Assembly: GCA_017500935.1 (NCBI GenBank)
Contig: JAFVXW010000047.1
Location: 1-62,020, forward strand
From: Lachnospiraceae bacterium
GTDB taxonomy: Bacteria; Bacillota; Clostridia; Lachnospirales; Lachnospiraceae
DNA: 62,020 nt
Reading direction: 5' to 3'
The notes under the pieces are model-generated. The model saw only the letters and a program-made list of their open reading frames with translations, was not told where the DNA came from and searched no databases. Every line of letters begins with the position of its first letter. Within the stretch, counting starts at the first letter, position 1. The position numbers and the translations under genes were made by a program. Shown here piece by piece: positions 51,777 through 61,110 of this stretch.

Positions 51777-51918
51777 ACGGCGGCCTCCTTTTTTGCTGTA
51801 CTGCCGCAGCATCAGACTACGGCAGTTTATATTACTATCAGTATAGCATTTCCGGCAAAAAAGGCGCAAGATATACCGGCACATCAGTTGCGCTATTCGC
51901 AACTGACTGCCGGTTATC

Positions 51919-53385
51919 TTACATTTTCCGTTTCCTGAATTCTGACGGAGAGACTTTTTCATATTTACGGAAAACTCTTGCAAACTGGGAGGCACTGTTA
52001 TATCCCACTATATCCGCGATATACTCCATGGTATAATCCGTTTCCACCAACAGCTTTTTAGCCGCCCGGAGCCGTTCACCATGAATGCATTCCAGATAAG
52101 ACTGCCCGATTTTCATCTTAAAAACATTGGAGATATAGCTCGTGTTGTACCCCACATCATTTGCCAGTTTTTCCAGTGAAATATCCTCGTTGTAATGCTC
52201 CCGGATATAATCCAGCAGTTTTTTGATCAGCCATTCCTCCTGATTCCCGAAATTGCTTTCAAGACTTTTTCTTAGTTCAATAATCTTTGCCTCCATTGCA
52301 GGCATCAGCTGCTCAAAAGCTGTCACAAGGGACATATTATCTATCCACTCATCCGGCACTGAAATGCCGTTATTTTCCAGATACAACATAATATTATATA
52401 AAAAACTTGCAAAAATTTCTTTCGGAACCCCATACAAACCGGATAATATTCGTACTTTATCCAGATATTCCTTTAAATGCTGCCTCATCTTCACAACATC
52501 ATTTTCCAAAAAAACACTGACGCAATCCTGATAGGTAATCAGCGACAAACCTGACAAGCTTTCATTCTTCCCGAAATTCCTGATACAGAATATTTTCTGA
52601 ACAGCATTGGAATACAGATAATGCAGCATTTGATAACTGTCCGAAGTGATGCTGGCCGCGATTTCTATCTGCTCCCCGCGATACTGCATCCGCAGTTCCT
52701 TTTTCAACAAATCCGTCTGTATCTGATGCTGTTTCTGGCTATGATTGCAGATTGCAATGATCTGACTGCGTTCCTTCCACAGAAAACAATAACAGACATT
52801 GTAATGGTTCAAAAGTCTCTCTCTAAGCCACTGACTGTAGGATTCCTCCGGACAAATACAGGATACGGCAATTACCGTAAAATAAGTATACGGGAACAAT
52901 CTGCCAAAAACCTCAGCATCATTATCCAACTCCCATGACGGAAGATTATAGAGCATGACATCTCTCACCTTTTTTAGAACAGCCTGATGCAGCATTCTGC
53001 TCTGTTCCTTTTTTTCCCGCCATACTTTCTTGACAGCAGCCTTCAGAACCATTCCATTTACCGGTTTGAGAATAAAATCCTGTACATTAAGCCGGATCGC
53101 CTGCTGGGCATAATTAAAATCCGCATGGCTGGTCAATATCACAACCCTGATATCCATTTCTTTTTCCTGCACATAAGAAATCAGATCAAATCCATTCATT
53201 CCCGGCATCCTGATATCTGTCAGCAAAAGATCAACCGGCTGCGTTTCAAGAATATCAATTGCTTTCTCCACATAATCCGCTGTAACAACTTCCACATCAA
53301 AACCAAGATTGATTTTTCTTTCGATCATGAAACGGATACCATTTAAAATAATCTGTTCATCATCAACAATTAATATCCGAAACAT
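51919..53385 (-). CDS. Response regulator, REC plus AraC-type HTH (YesN-like)
   Basis: The 488-residue protein has a receiver domain at residues 1-120 (I-L-I-V-D-D-E-Q and the phosphorylated aspartate near residue 56 in L-L-L-T-D-I-R-M-P-G-M-N), a middle region of about 260 residues, and a C-terminal AraC-type DNA-binding domain (S-L-E-K-L-A-N-D-V-G-Y-N-T-S-Y-I, then A-D-I-V-G-Y-N-S-A-S-Q-F-A-R-V-F). It takes phosphate from the sensor kinase encoded 23 bases upstream and most likely activates the CUT1 importer genes in the same operon. GGAGGTGAG precedes ATG 53385. Confidence 0.92.
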   Translation of the reverse strand: MFRILIVDDEQIILNGIRFMIERKINLGFDVEVVTADYVEKAIDILETQPVDLLLTDIRMPGMNGFDLISYVQEKEMDIRVVILTSHADFNYAQQAIRLNVQDFILKPVNGMVLKAAVKKVWREKKEQSRMLHQAVLKKVRDVMLYNLPSWELDNDAEVFGRLFPYTYFTVIAVSCICPEESYSQWLRERLLNHYNVCYCFLWKERSQIIAICNHSQKQHQIQTDLLKKELRMQYRGEQIEIAASITSDSYQMLHYLYSNAVQKIFCIRNFGKNESLSGLSLITYQDCVSVFLENDVVKMRQHLKEYLDKVRILSGLYGVPKEIFASFLYNIMLYLENNGISVPDEWIDNMSLVTAFEQLMPAMEAKIIELRKSLESNFGNQEEWLIKKLLDYIREHYNEDISLEKLANDVGYNTSYISNVFKMKIGQSYLECIHGERLRAAKKLLVETDYTMEYIADIVGYNSASQFARVFRKYEKVSPSEFRKRKM

Positions 53386-53408
53386 ATATGTCTCACCTCC
53401 AAAAATCT

Positions 53409-55160
53409 CTACTTCTTTGAAATGCTTATTCTGTTTATAGTCTGATTTTCCTGCCGTATTATCTGAACGGCAGCTTTTCCATCAAAAAAAATCTTTAATC
53501 GTTCTTTAATATTAAACAATGCCTTTCCATTACGGTTTCCACGAAATTCCTCCGGATTCAATCCATCCGTCAACAGCCTGTTAACCTCCTGCATACGTTC
53601 CCAGGATATTAACTGACCTGTATTGGAAACCGTTATCACAACCTCATTTTCCGTTTCCGATACCTTTACAGCCACTTCACAAAATTTTCTGCATTGAGAA
53701 CAGCCATAAAGAATTGCATTCTCCAAAACAGGCTGCAGTACAAATGCCGGAAGCAGCATTTCCATCAGTGACTCCTCAACCTGTACAGAATACCTGACTC
53801 TGTCACCGAACCGGGTCTGCTGAATTGTCATATAATGGCCTGCAATCTCCAATTCTTCTCTGAGAGTGATCGGTTTTTCATCAATCGCAACCGAATAGCG
53901 CAGCAGTACAGACAGGGAATATATCATATCCGCAGCTTCATCGTTTTGCTCAAACAGCACCATATACCGGATCGTCTCCAGCGTACCATGCAAAAAATGC
54001 GGATGAATCTGATGCTGAAGCGCCTTGAATCTTGCAGCCTGCGTAATCAGTTCCATTTTCTCCACTTTTGAGATCAGCGTATTATTTTCACGAATCAGCT
54101 TATTGTAGGTATCTATCAGAGAATCCAATTCATCCGTATTATTATCTATTTTTCGAGTATCCTGATAGGGAAGCAGATTATTGGAATCTGATTTCTGCAT
54201 AAAGTCCGCAAAATGAAGAATTCTTTTGGATAAAGACAAAACACTTACGAAAAACATGATAAACAGAAATAAAAGTGAAACAATAATAACAGAAATAATC
54301 AGACTGGGGGACATCATCGTTAAGGGTTCAAACAATCCCGTCATGGGGCCTGCAGCCTCAATACAAATATTTAACGCTTCAATCGTCCAGACATACCGAT
54401 ACTGACGCTTCCAGTACAGCAGTTCATATCCGGGATCACAGTTTCCATTTTCCACGCTTTCTGTGCCGCCGGAAACTGTTGAAAATACAGCCGCATTATT
54501 ATGATATACTGTCATTATACCATCTGATTTTTCCACCTCTGCAATTATCATATCCAGACATTCTCTCAAAAGCTTTGAGGACAGACAGATTTCCAGATAC
54601 CCAATACATTCCGGATAACTGGTGCTGTAAATCTTTTGATAGCCGTAAATCATTTGGCATCCGCCTTTTTCAGAAAAAGAGGTTTCCCATATCATTTCAT
54701 TCACGCGCGCATTTTCCAGCAAAGCTACAACTTCCTCCTTCACCGGATATTTCTCCCAGTTCATAAACGGCCATGCGTACAGAACAAGCGGTGAATCACA
54801 ATATATATTGATATTCTCCAGATAAGGCACCGTTTGATTCAGACTTTCAGTCAAAGTCTTGACACGCAGAAATGCCCCATAGGGCATCGGAGATTTTGTG
54901 GATTTGTATTCCAGATAATAGAAAATATCTTTATTTATAGCCAGAGGCTCCACTGCATTTTGGGCTGCTTCCATTGCATTTTCCAGCAGTTCAATACGGT
55001 TCTGCATATTATGATACTGTACATTCAATGTATTTTTTGCATAATAAACCTTCAGAACCTCTTCAAAAATCAGCCAGGAGCAAAAAATAGGAATCACCAC
55101 TATGAAGATAAACTGGAAAATCAACCTGTAAAAAAAGGAGTTTTTCCACTTCTTTCGCAT
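53409..55160 (-). CDS. Sensor histidine kinase (YesM-like)
   Basis: The 583-residue kinase has a membrane helix near residues 10-32, an extracellular sensor region of about 250 residues, a second helix near 285-310, a short HAMP-like linker, and the LytS/YesM-type histidine motif Q-I-H-P-H-F-L-H-G-T-L-E near 390. The usual form is N-P-H-F-L-Y-N-T-L; here Asn, Tyr and Asn are changed to His, His and Gly. An ATPase domain with N-A-I-L-Y-G follows. It probably senses a sugar or the binding protein outside the cell. ATG 55160 is chosen for AGGGGAAA; the frame to 55238 crosses a hairpin and is leader. Confidence 0.87.
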   Translation of the reverse strand: MRKKWKNSFFYRLIFQFIFIVVIPIFCSWLIFEEVLKVYYAKNTLNVQYHNMQNRIELLENAMEAAQNAVEPLAINKDIFYYLEYKSTKSPMPYGAFLRVKTLTESLNQTVPYLENINIYCDSPLVLYAWPFMNWEKYPVKEEVVALLENARVNEMIWETSFSEKGGCQMIYGYQKIYSTSYPECIGYLEICLSSKLLRECLDMIIAEVEKSDGIMTVYHNNAAVFSTVSGGTESVENGNCDPGYELLYWKRQYRYVWTIEALNICIEAAGPMTGLFEPLTMMSPSLIISVIIVSLLFLFIMFFVSVLSLSKRILHFADFMQKSDSNNLLPYQDTRKIDNNTDELDSLIDTYNKLIRENNTLISKVEKMELITQAARFKALQHQIHPHFLHGTLETIRYMVLFEQNDEAADMIYSLSVLLRYSVAIDEKPITLREELEIAGHYMTIQQTRFGDRVRYSVQVEESLMEMLLPAFVLQPVLENAILYGCSQCRKFCEVAVKVSETENEVVITVSNTGQLISWERMQEVNRLLTDGLNPEEFRGNRNGKALFNIKERLKIFFDGKAAVQIIRQENQTINRISISKK

Positions 55161-55184
55161 ATTTCTTTTCCCCTTTTCAAATAT

Positions 55185-55225
55185 GCCAAAAGAGTCGCTA
55201 CCTTTTTGGTACCAACTCTTTTGGC
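55185..55225. repeat. Hairpin between the binding-protein and kinase genes
   Basis: GCCAAAAGAGT (55185-55195) and ACTCTTTTGGC (55215-55225) are perfect inverted repeats, with an inner TACC/GGTA stem around a five-base loop. No T-run follows on the minus strand. It sits 32 bases past the binding-protein stop, where operons often have an element that raises the binding-protein level over downstream regulators. Confidence 0.7.
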
Positions 55226-55256
55226 GATATATATTCAATTATACATCAGACACAAT

Positions 55257-56978
55257 TTATTTGCCAGTAATTCTGTCTCTGCGGGCCTGCATAACAGCCA
55301 GATAATCCTGCATGCCTAATTCATTCATTTCTTCAATATAGGTATCCAGGTCATCTAAAGATTTTCTGCCAAGGATCAGGTCTACCACCAGCTCAGAACA
55401 GTAGGTTGATAAAGTTCCGCTTACTTCATCGATCAACGCAGATTCTTCGTCACTTGCCTGTGCATACTGAGTACCGATCGGAACTACATTACCGGCTGCT
55501 AAGTTCATTTCGAAGTACTGGGAAATTTCCAGCGCGAATGCGTTTCTTGCGTTAACTCTTTCATCTTCATCAACTTTTACGTTGTAGATATTAGGACATA
55601 CATACAGGGAAGGGAATACCCAGGTATTACACCAGTTTGCAAGAGACCATGTATCTTTATTTTCCTGATCACGGAGACTTACAACAACTCCATTCTGGTC
55701 AACTTCATAACCAAGACCTTCAACACCGTAGTTACTCAGATACAGGTACTCATCACTATAAATATAGTCGATGAATTTCATAGCTGCTTCCACTTTGTCT
55801 TCGGATGTCTTGCCGGGAATAACCATACCGTAACGGATAGAACCTCCATAGTAGTCCTGAATCATATCAAAGCCGTTGGAAGGATCTGCATCCCAATCCA
55901 GATAAATAGGCTGATAATCAGCGTAATCAGTCATAACATCTGTAAACGCACTGCCCTGATAATTAAAGGTAAGAGCCACACGGTTCTGGGCGATCATTTC
56001 GGTATCAGATATGGAGAGCGCTTCGGTATCGTACAGACCTGCTTCATAAATCTTGTTCATGAATTCAATATAAGCAGGGAAATTCTCATGCTCGAAGTTA
56101 TTGTAGACAACATCTACGCCTTCTCTGTAGCCGCCGGTGGTCTTACAGTTAAGACCGAAAGGATGTGCAAAACCATTGTGGAAGTTATTGATGGTTACAT
56201 ACATAACTTCGTCAGCTTTGCCGTTGCCGTTTGCGTCCTGATCCTGCATCTTCTTTAATACATCAAACAGTTCATCGGGGGTGTAGAAATATTTGTATTC
56301 TTCGCCGATCGCTTCCAGCCAGTCTTTACGGATCAGCAGGTTTTTGTAGTTGTAAATCTGAATGGTTTCTCCGGTTTCAGGGTCAACAGGCGGTTTGTTA
56401 CCGAAAATTTCACAGAACCAGTAAGTTGTGCCGTCGCCTAACAGAGACATTTCCCAGCTGCCGGGGCTGTATTTATCATGGAAAGCTTTGATGGAACCGT
56501 CGGTATCATACTGTTCAAGCAGTTCGGTCACTTCACGGATCAGTCCTCTGCGTCCCCACTCCGTCATGGTTGTATCCATATCACCAAACGCATTTACAAG
56601 CAGATCGGGAAGGTCATTCTGGCTGGCCATTCTTGTATTTAATACATTGTCCCAGTCAGCATCTTCAACAAACTCAAATTCCAGTGCTACTCCGCGTTCA
56701 GCCATATCTTCGATGAAAGCTTTTCCGGCTGCGAATTCAGGGAACTCTTTACTTTCATATCCACCCATAGGCATGTTGCGGGTCATAATTTTAAGAGTTA
56801 CCAGCTCCTGCTCTTCCTCAGCCTCGCCATTGCTTTCAGCTGCAGAGTCCTGTTCAGCAGAAGCATCAGCTTTTTCCTCAGCCTTTGCTCCGGTGCTTTC
56901 TTCTGCCTGACCGCATCCTGCCAATGCTCCCATAGCTACTGCAGACGCAAGCAATAACGAAATTACTCTTTTTTTCAT
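55257..56978 (-). CDS. Extracellular sugar-binding lipoprotein (CUT1 importer)
   Basis: The 573-residue protein has a lipoprotein signal (K-K-R-V-I-S-L-L-L, lipobox L-A-G-C with Cys22), a Glu/Ala-rich linker to about residue 60, and the large two-lobe binding fold of LplA/YtcQ-type CUT1 proteins (L-K-I-M-T-R-N-M-P-M-G-G). After removal of the signal it is lipid-anchored outside the membrane and hands an oligosaccharide to the two permeases encoded upstream. Its substrate is unknown; the large form is usual for plant glycan oligosaccharides. No ATPase gene is in the operon, so it must share a common MsmX-like ATPase. Confidence 0.88.
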   Translation of the reverse strand: MKKRVISLLLASAVAMGALAGCGQAEESTGAKAEEKADASAEQDSAAESNGEAEEEQELVTLKIMTRNMPMGGYESKEFPEFAAGKAFIEDMAERGVALEFEFVEDADWDNVLNTRMASQNDLPDLLVNAFGDMDTTMTEWGRRGLIREVTELLEQYDTDGSIKAFHDKYSPGSWEMSLLGDGTTYWFCEIFGNKPPVDPETGETIQIYNYKNLLIRKDWLEAIGEEYKYFYTPDELFDVLKKMQDQDANGNGKADEVMYVTINNFHNGFAHPFGLNCKTTGGYREGVDVVYNNFEHENFPAYIEFMNKIYEAGLYDTEALSISDTEMIAQNRVALTFNYQGSAFTDVMTDYADYQPIYLDWDADPSNGFDMIQDYYGGSIRYGMVIPGKTSEDKVEAAMKFIDYIYSDEYLYLSNYGVEGLGYEVDQNGVVVSLRDQENKDTWSLANWCNTWVFPSLYVCPNIYNVKVDEDERVNARNAFALEISQYFEMNLAAGNVVPIGTQYAQASDEESALIDEVSGTLSTYCSELVVDLILGRKSLDDLDTYIEEMNELGMQDYLAVMQARRDRITGK

Positions 56979-57054
56979 TTTTGTTTCCTCCTATTCTTTT
57001 TATCTCCAACAAATCATTCTTTACTCAGCTGTAACAAAAACAATTTGTTTGAAT

Positions 57055-57966
57055 TCAACCTTTTAAAGATCCCAGCATAATACCTTTGGTAAAATGCTTC
57101 TGGAACATGGGATAAACTGCAATGATCGGTGCCGTTGTCAATATGATCATTGAATATTTAATCTGGTTTGCTGAAAGGGCCGCCTGACGGGCTGCCTCAT
57201 AAGCCTCTTTGCTGAGTGACTCCAGAAGCTTCTGATCTGTAGTCGCAGTTGTCGCCGCCAGCAGATGTTTTAAGTAAAGCTGAACCGGCCACAGTTCCTG
57301 TCTTGAAGTATATATGGATGCGCCAAACCATGCATTCCAGGTTCCTACAATGGTGTAGATCATAATAACCGCAATAACGGGCTTGGAAAGCGGAATTACG
57401 ATCTTTCTGAAGGTAGCAAACTGGCTGCATCCGTCTATCAGGGAAGAATCGATCAGTTCTTCCGGCAGTGATGCCATGAAAGTTCTGCACAGAATGATAT
57501 TCCAGATACCGTAGCAGCCGGGCAGGATCAACGCCCACGGAGTATTGTATAAACCCAGCTTGGAAATCAACAGGTAAGTCGGAATCATACCGCCGCCAAA
57601 ATACATGGGGATCAGCAGAAAATATGTAACAAACTTTCTGAATTTTAAATTCGGACGAGATAACGGATATGCCATTGACACGGTAGTCAAAAACATCAGG
57701 ATACAATTGGCAATTACATATCCCACAGAATTGAGCATACTTCTCCAGTACTCTACATTCTGCATAACGATCTCATAAGCTTTTAAGGAAAATCCTACCG
57801 GCCATAATACTACCTCGCCTGCCAGTACCGCTTTCGTGTCACTGAAAGAGCAGGAGAAAACATATATCATCGGATATAAAGTAAGTGCCAATGCAATGGA
57901 TGCAATAATCGTAATAACCGTATCAAAGAAAGTCCATCCGTGTAATTTTCCTTTTCGTATTTTCAT
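57055..57966 (-). CDS. CUT1 ABC importer permease (LplC/YtcP-like)
   Basis: The 303-residue protein has six membrane helices and the inner-membrane EAA loop E-E-L-I-D-S-S-L-I-D-G-C-S-Q, used to contact the shared ATPase. The start T-I-I-A-S-I-A-L-A-L-T-L-Y-P-M-I-Y-V-F-S-C-S and the C-terminal K-G-I-M-L-G-S-L-K-G are typical of LplC/YtcP permeases that work with LplA-type lipoproteins. It forms the channel with the permease encoded 44 bases upstream. The lipoprotein gene follows after 76 bases. Confidence 0.9.
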   Translation of the reverse strand: MKIRKGKLHGWTFFDTVITIIASIALALTLYPMIYVFSCSFSDTKAVLAGEVVLWPVGFSLKAYEIVMQNVEYWRSMLNSVGYVIANCILMFLTTVSMAYPLSRPNLKFRKFVTYFLLIPMYFGGGMIPTYLLISKLGLYNTPWALILPGCYGIWNIILCRTFMASLPEELIDSSLIDGCSQFATFRKIVIPLSKPVIAVIMIYTIVGTWNAWFGASIYTSRQELWPVQLYLKHLLAATTATTDQKLLESLSKEAYEAARQAALSANQIKYSMIILTTAPIIAVYPMFQKHFTKGIMLGSLKG

Positions 57967-58010
57967 TTATCTTTCACATCTCCTTTTCTCTGATTATCGT
58001 CTGCATCCCA

Positions 58011-58946
58011 TTACCACATGGAAAAATCTGTGTATTTTCTGCTGACAGAATTGGCGATCCACAGCAGAGTAAAGCTCATAACGCTCATGATAAGTCCGCT
58101 GGCCGTTCCGTAACTGAACTGTCCTCCCATCAGGGTTTCACGGTACATATAGGTTCCGATAACATCCGCAGTTTCATATACAGATTCATTGTAAAGAAGC
58201 AGGATCATGTCGGTATTGGATGCAAGCATATTACCGATGGAAAGAATCAGCTGAATCATGATCAGCGGCATCAGACAAGGAATTGTAATATACCAGATTC
58301 TCTTTAACCGTCCTGCACCGTCTATCATGGCAGCTTCATACATTCCAGGATCAATGGACGCCAGACTGGAAAGATAAATGATACTGCTCCATCCAAAGCT
58401 TTTCCAGATATTGGTCAGGGTGTAGATCCAGGGAAAGGCCTGCTGGTTTACATTTAAACTTTTTGCTTCAAATCCCAGAAACTGCAGTGCCTGTGTAATA
58501 ATACCGTCACTGGCGATAAAACGGCTTACCAGACCGGCTACGATAACCGCTGATAAAAAGTGCGGCAGATAACTTACTGTCTGTGTAAACTTTCTGAACT
58601 TGCTGGAACGGATTTCATTTACGATCAGTGCAAAAATGATCGGAACAGGGAATCCAAGCACAAGTCCCATGAAATTCAGCACCAGTGTGTTGCGCAGGAT
58701 TCTTTTAAAATAATGGGAGCTCAGGAACTTCTCAAACCACTCAAATCCCACCCATTCTACATTTTTTCCTATGAAAGCACTTCCCGGGTAATAGTCCTGA
58801 AAGGCAATCACAATTCCGTATAACGGAATATAACTAAAAATAAAGATCAAAATCATGGGAATCAGCATAAGTGCATAATACTGAATGTTTTCCCGGACAT
58901 CTCTTTTTTCTAAAGCAGCCTTGGCTTTTGTAATGATACCTTTCAT
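58011..58946 (-). CDS. CUT1 ABC importer permease (LplB-like)
   Basis: The 311-residue protein has six membrane helices. Markers are I-P-L-Y-G-I-V-I-A-F-Q-D-Y near residue 42 and the EAA-type loop Y-E-A-A-M-I-D-G-A-G-R-L-K-R-I-W near residue 208, where the shared ATPase docks. The N-terminal basic stretch (K-A-K-A-A-L-E-K-R-D) is family-like. It is the first gene of the operon: permease, permease, lipoprotein, kinase, response regulator. The gap of 227 bases upstream to the acyltransferase gene, with a terminator of that gene in it, must contain the promoter. Confidence 0.9.
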   Translation of the reverse strand: MKGIITKAKAALEKRDVRENIQYYALMLIPMILIFIFSYIPLYGIVIAFQDYYPGSAFIGKNVEWVGFEWFEKFLSSHYFKRILRNTLVLNFMGLVLGFPVPIIFALIVNEIRSSKFRKFTQTVSYLPHFLSAVIVAGLVSRFIASDGIITQALQFLGFEAKSLNVNQQAFPWIYTLTNIWKSFGWSSIIYLSSLASIDPGMYEAAMIDGAGRLKRIWYITIPCLMPLIMIQLILSIGNMLASNTDMILLLYNESVYETADVIGTYMYRETLMGGQFSYGTASGLIMSVMSFTLLWIANSVSRKYTDFSMW

Positions 58947-59074
58947 TTCCCTCTATTCCTTTCGTAAAAGTATAGATTAATTATATACTTACTTATTTTT
59001 CGCTTCCACAACGGGTTTGCAACACTTTTTTTCATTCTATACATTCTTTTAGATTTATCAGATTGAACAAAAAA

Positions 59075-59106
59075 AATCCGCAGGACTTTTTATCATCCTG
59101 CGGATT
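59075..59106 (-). terminator. Terminator of the acyltransferase gene
   Basis: AATCCGCAGGA (59075-59085) pairs perfectly with TCCTGCGGATT (59096-59106). On the minus strand the stem is followed by eight T residues. It lies about 67 bases past the acyltransferase stop. Confidence 0.9.
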
Positions 59107-59172
59107 GACGCTATTGATATTCCGTTTTTCTCTGCTGTTTTCACGCTGTTTTATAAAACATTCCTGCGGACA

Positions 59173-60402
59173 TCACAATCCCAAAAATCCGCCGTCCTGC
59201 CCTTCTGTATGTACATTTTTCCAGCGGTAATACAGATTTACGTATTTAAGCGCATTGAAACGCTTATCGCCCTTAAACTGATAAACCTTTTTGTTATGGT
59301 AAACATTCAGCTTATTTCTGCCAAGCACAGAAACTGCGGTCACTTCCTCAAAAGGCAGAACCATCTGCGCTTCTTCTCCCTCATCAATCACGATGCGGTT
59401 GCCGTACAATGCCATGGATATCTGTTCTTTGATCAGCTGCTTGTTCTTATACAAAATAACTTCAAAAAACTTCGCCTGGTCGCGGTACATCGGTTCCTGT
59501 TCGTAAAGCTTTACGTCCAGCCTGTTGATAAACGCCTTCTGATATTCATACCATTCGGTAACTGTCTGAAAAGGAAACTCACAATTTTCGCCTTTCAGAC
59601 GCATATCCGCCTGATAACGGATCTTTTTGCCGCATTTTGTACAGGAAACCATGTCATTTTCACTTCTGAACACAGAAAGACCGCAGTCGGGACATACGTA
59701 GATCGCGCGTTCCATATATTCCGCATTCTTTTTATGACGGAAAATACCGCCTGCTGTCGGGTCATCCACATACAAGCCGTCACAGATTCTGCGCAGCACC
59801 TCGTCCTCGGACATAGCAGCCAGCTGCTCCGGTTCCAAAACCTCGGATATGTAAGCGCGCATCTTACCTTTTCTTACCACATCGCTCCAGCGGGGCTGCA
59901 CACCGTATCCGCCCTCAATGCGGAACAGTGCTACCGGCACTTTCATGCGTTTTACCATCTTCACGATGGCCGGATTGATATGCTCGGTCTTGCCGCTGTA
60001 GGTACGGTTGCCCTCCACCGCAATGGCAATGGTTCCGCCCTCTTTTAACACTTTCATACAGGTCACGACTGCCTGCAGGTCTGTGGTCTGCTTTTTGATC
60101 GGAATGGGAGCGATTACCCAGCGAAGCAGCGAGGAAATCCAGCCCATGGAAAAAATATCCTCTGTTGCCATATAATAAACCGGCCCCCGAAACGCCAGTC
60201 CCACAAAAAACTGGTCAAAAGTGGTCTGATGATTTAAAAGCACCAAATACTGTCTGTCTCCCTGCTGTTTAAATTTCTCGATGTCTACACCAAACTTCCA
60301 TTTTGTATAAGGTCCGATCACGTGACGCAAAGTTGCCGTGATCACTTTATGACGAAGTTTGATCCATGTTTCTCTTTTCTTTTTTCCTTTGTTGTTCTTC
60401 AT
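59173..60402 (-). CDS. PlsC-type acyltransferase fused to a zinc ribbon and C-terminal PH-like domain
   Basis: The 409-residue protein has a PlsC-like acyltransferase domain at about 30-215 with the catalytic N-H-Q-T-T-F-D (His and Asp four apart) and V-E-G-N-R-T-Y-S for the phosphate-binding part. It should add an acyl chain to lysophosphatidic acid or a similar lipid at the membrane surface. A four-cysteine zinc ribbon follows (C-P-D-C then C-T-K-C, about residues 237-260), and then a region of about 140 residues resembling a PH-type fold. ATG 60402 has GAGGGGGAAG upstream. The fused architecture is unlike the usual 240-residue PlsC. Confidence 0.82.
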   Translation of the reverse strand: MKNNKGKKKRETWIKLRHKVITATLRHVIGPYTKWKFGVDIEKFKQQGDRQYLVLLNHQTTFDQFFVGLAFRGPVYYMATEDIFSMGWISSLLRWVIAPIPIKKQTTDLQAVVTCMKVLKEGGTIAIAVEGNRTYSGKTEHINPAIVKMVKRMKVPVALFRIEGGYGVQPRWSDVVRKGKMRAYISEVLEPEQLAAMSEDEVLRRICDGLYVDDPTAGGIFRHKKNAEYMERAIYVCPDCGLSVFRSENDMVSCTKCGKKIRYQADMRLKGENCEFPFQTVTEWYEYQKAFINRLDVKLYEQEPMYRDQAKFFEVILYKNKQLIKEQISMALYGNRIVIDEGEEAQMVLPFEEVTAVSVLGRNKLNVYHNKKVYQFKGDKRFNALKYVNLYYRWKNVHTEGQDGGFLGL

Positions 60403-60432
60403 TACTTCCCCCTCAAAGAACTTCATTAAAAA

Positions 60433-60464
60433 TACCGGAGCTTTCTTTTTTGAAAACTCCGGTA
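60433..60464 (-). terminator. Terminator of the small membrane protein gene
   Basis: TACCGGAG (60433-60440) pairs with CTCCGGTA (60457-60464), with further A-T pairs inside; on the minus strand five T residues follow. It lies between the small membrane protein gene and the acyltransferase gene. Confidence 0.85.
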
Positions 60465-60524
60465 CTATTTTATCAAAATTTTCTTATTTTGTCATGATTT
60501 TTTAAAAATCTGAGTGCAAATGAC

Positions 60525-60848
60525 CTATTCAAGCACTTTTCTGTTATATTTTTCACGTTTTTTGTAATCGGCATTGAACAGATGCTCCCTGCCAAAATCA
60601 ACATGCTTGTTCTGTTCTTCTGCCGTATCAAAAACAGTGCCCTGATAAGAAGCAAGACCTTCTGTCTGACATAGTCTGAAATACTGTCCGGCCTGCGCGG
60701 TCATCTTCTGCAGATTGCCTACCCATGCCCAGAACATGCAGGTCAATTTGTTTCCGTACTGTTTTTCAGGATCGGTTTCCTGAACCAGCCATGCAAGTAC
60801 CAGTAAAAGAAAAACGGCTGTTAAAAAGATAATCATCGTTCCCTGCAT
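60525..60848 (-). CDS. Small single-pass membrane protein, hypothetical
   Basis: The 107-residue protein has one membrane helix at about 4-22 (M-I-I-F-L-T-A-V-F-L-L-L-V-L) and a soluble, charged tail with Q-K-M-T-A-Q-A-G-Q-Y-F-R and F-D-T-A-E-E-Q-N-K-H-V-D-F. I recognise no family. ATG 60848 is chosen because GAGGG lies 6 bases before it; the ATG two codons upstream is too close to that site. It is probably translated: a good ribosome binding site precedes it and its own terminator follows. Confidence 0.65.
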   Translation of the reverse strand: MQGTMIIFLTAVFLLLVLAWLVQETDPEKQYGNKLTCMFWAWVGNLQKMTAQAGQYFRLCQTEGLASYQGTVFDTAEEQNKHVDFGREHLFNADYKKREKYNRKVLE

Positions 60849-61110
60849 ATACATCCCTCACTCTCATTTTATCTCTTTTGTGTCTTGGGGAACTGCTCTC
60901 AAAATAAGGAAAATCATTCCTTTCTTGGGGATATATTAATTATATGCACATTTACCTGTTCAGTCAATATTTTTCAGTCACTTTATAATTAAATTTCAAA
61001 TTTTCAGACAATTCATCGTTTCACGCACAATTTTCCCGGCTGACATCCGCCATTTCTTCCAGCATACTTTATAATCCCGGTCACTTTTAAACGGGACTAC
61101 ATGGATTTTT
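60849..61110. other. Intergenic region between minus-strand genes
   Basis: AT-rich sequence that should hold the promoter of the small membrane protein gene. Apart from a weak -10-like ATAATT near 60950 on minus I see no certain element, RNA gene or repeat. Confidence 0.35.
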
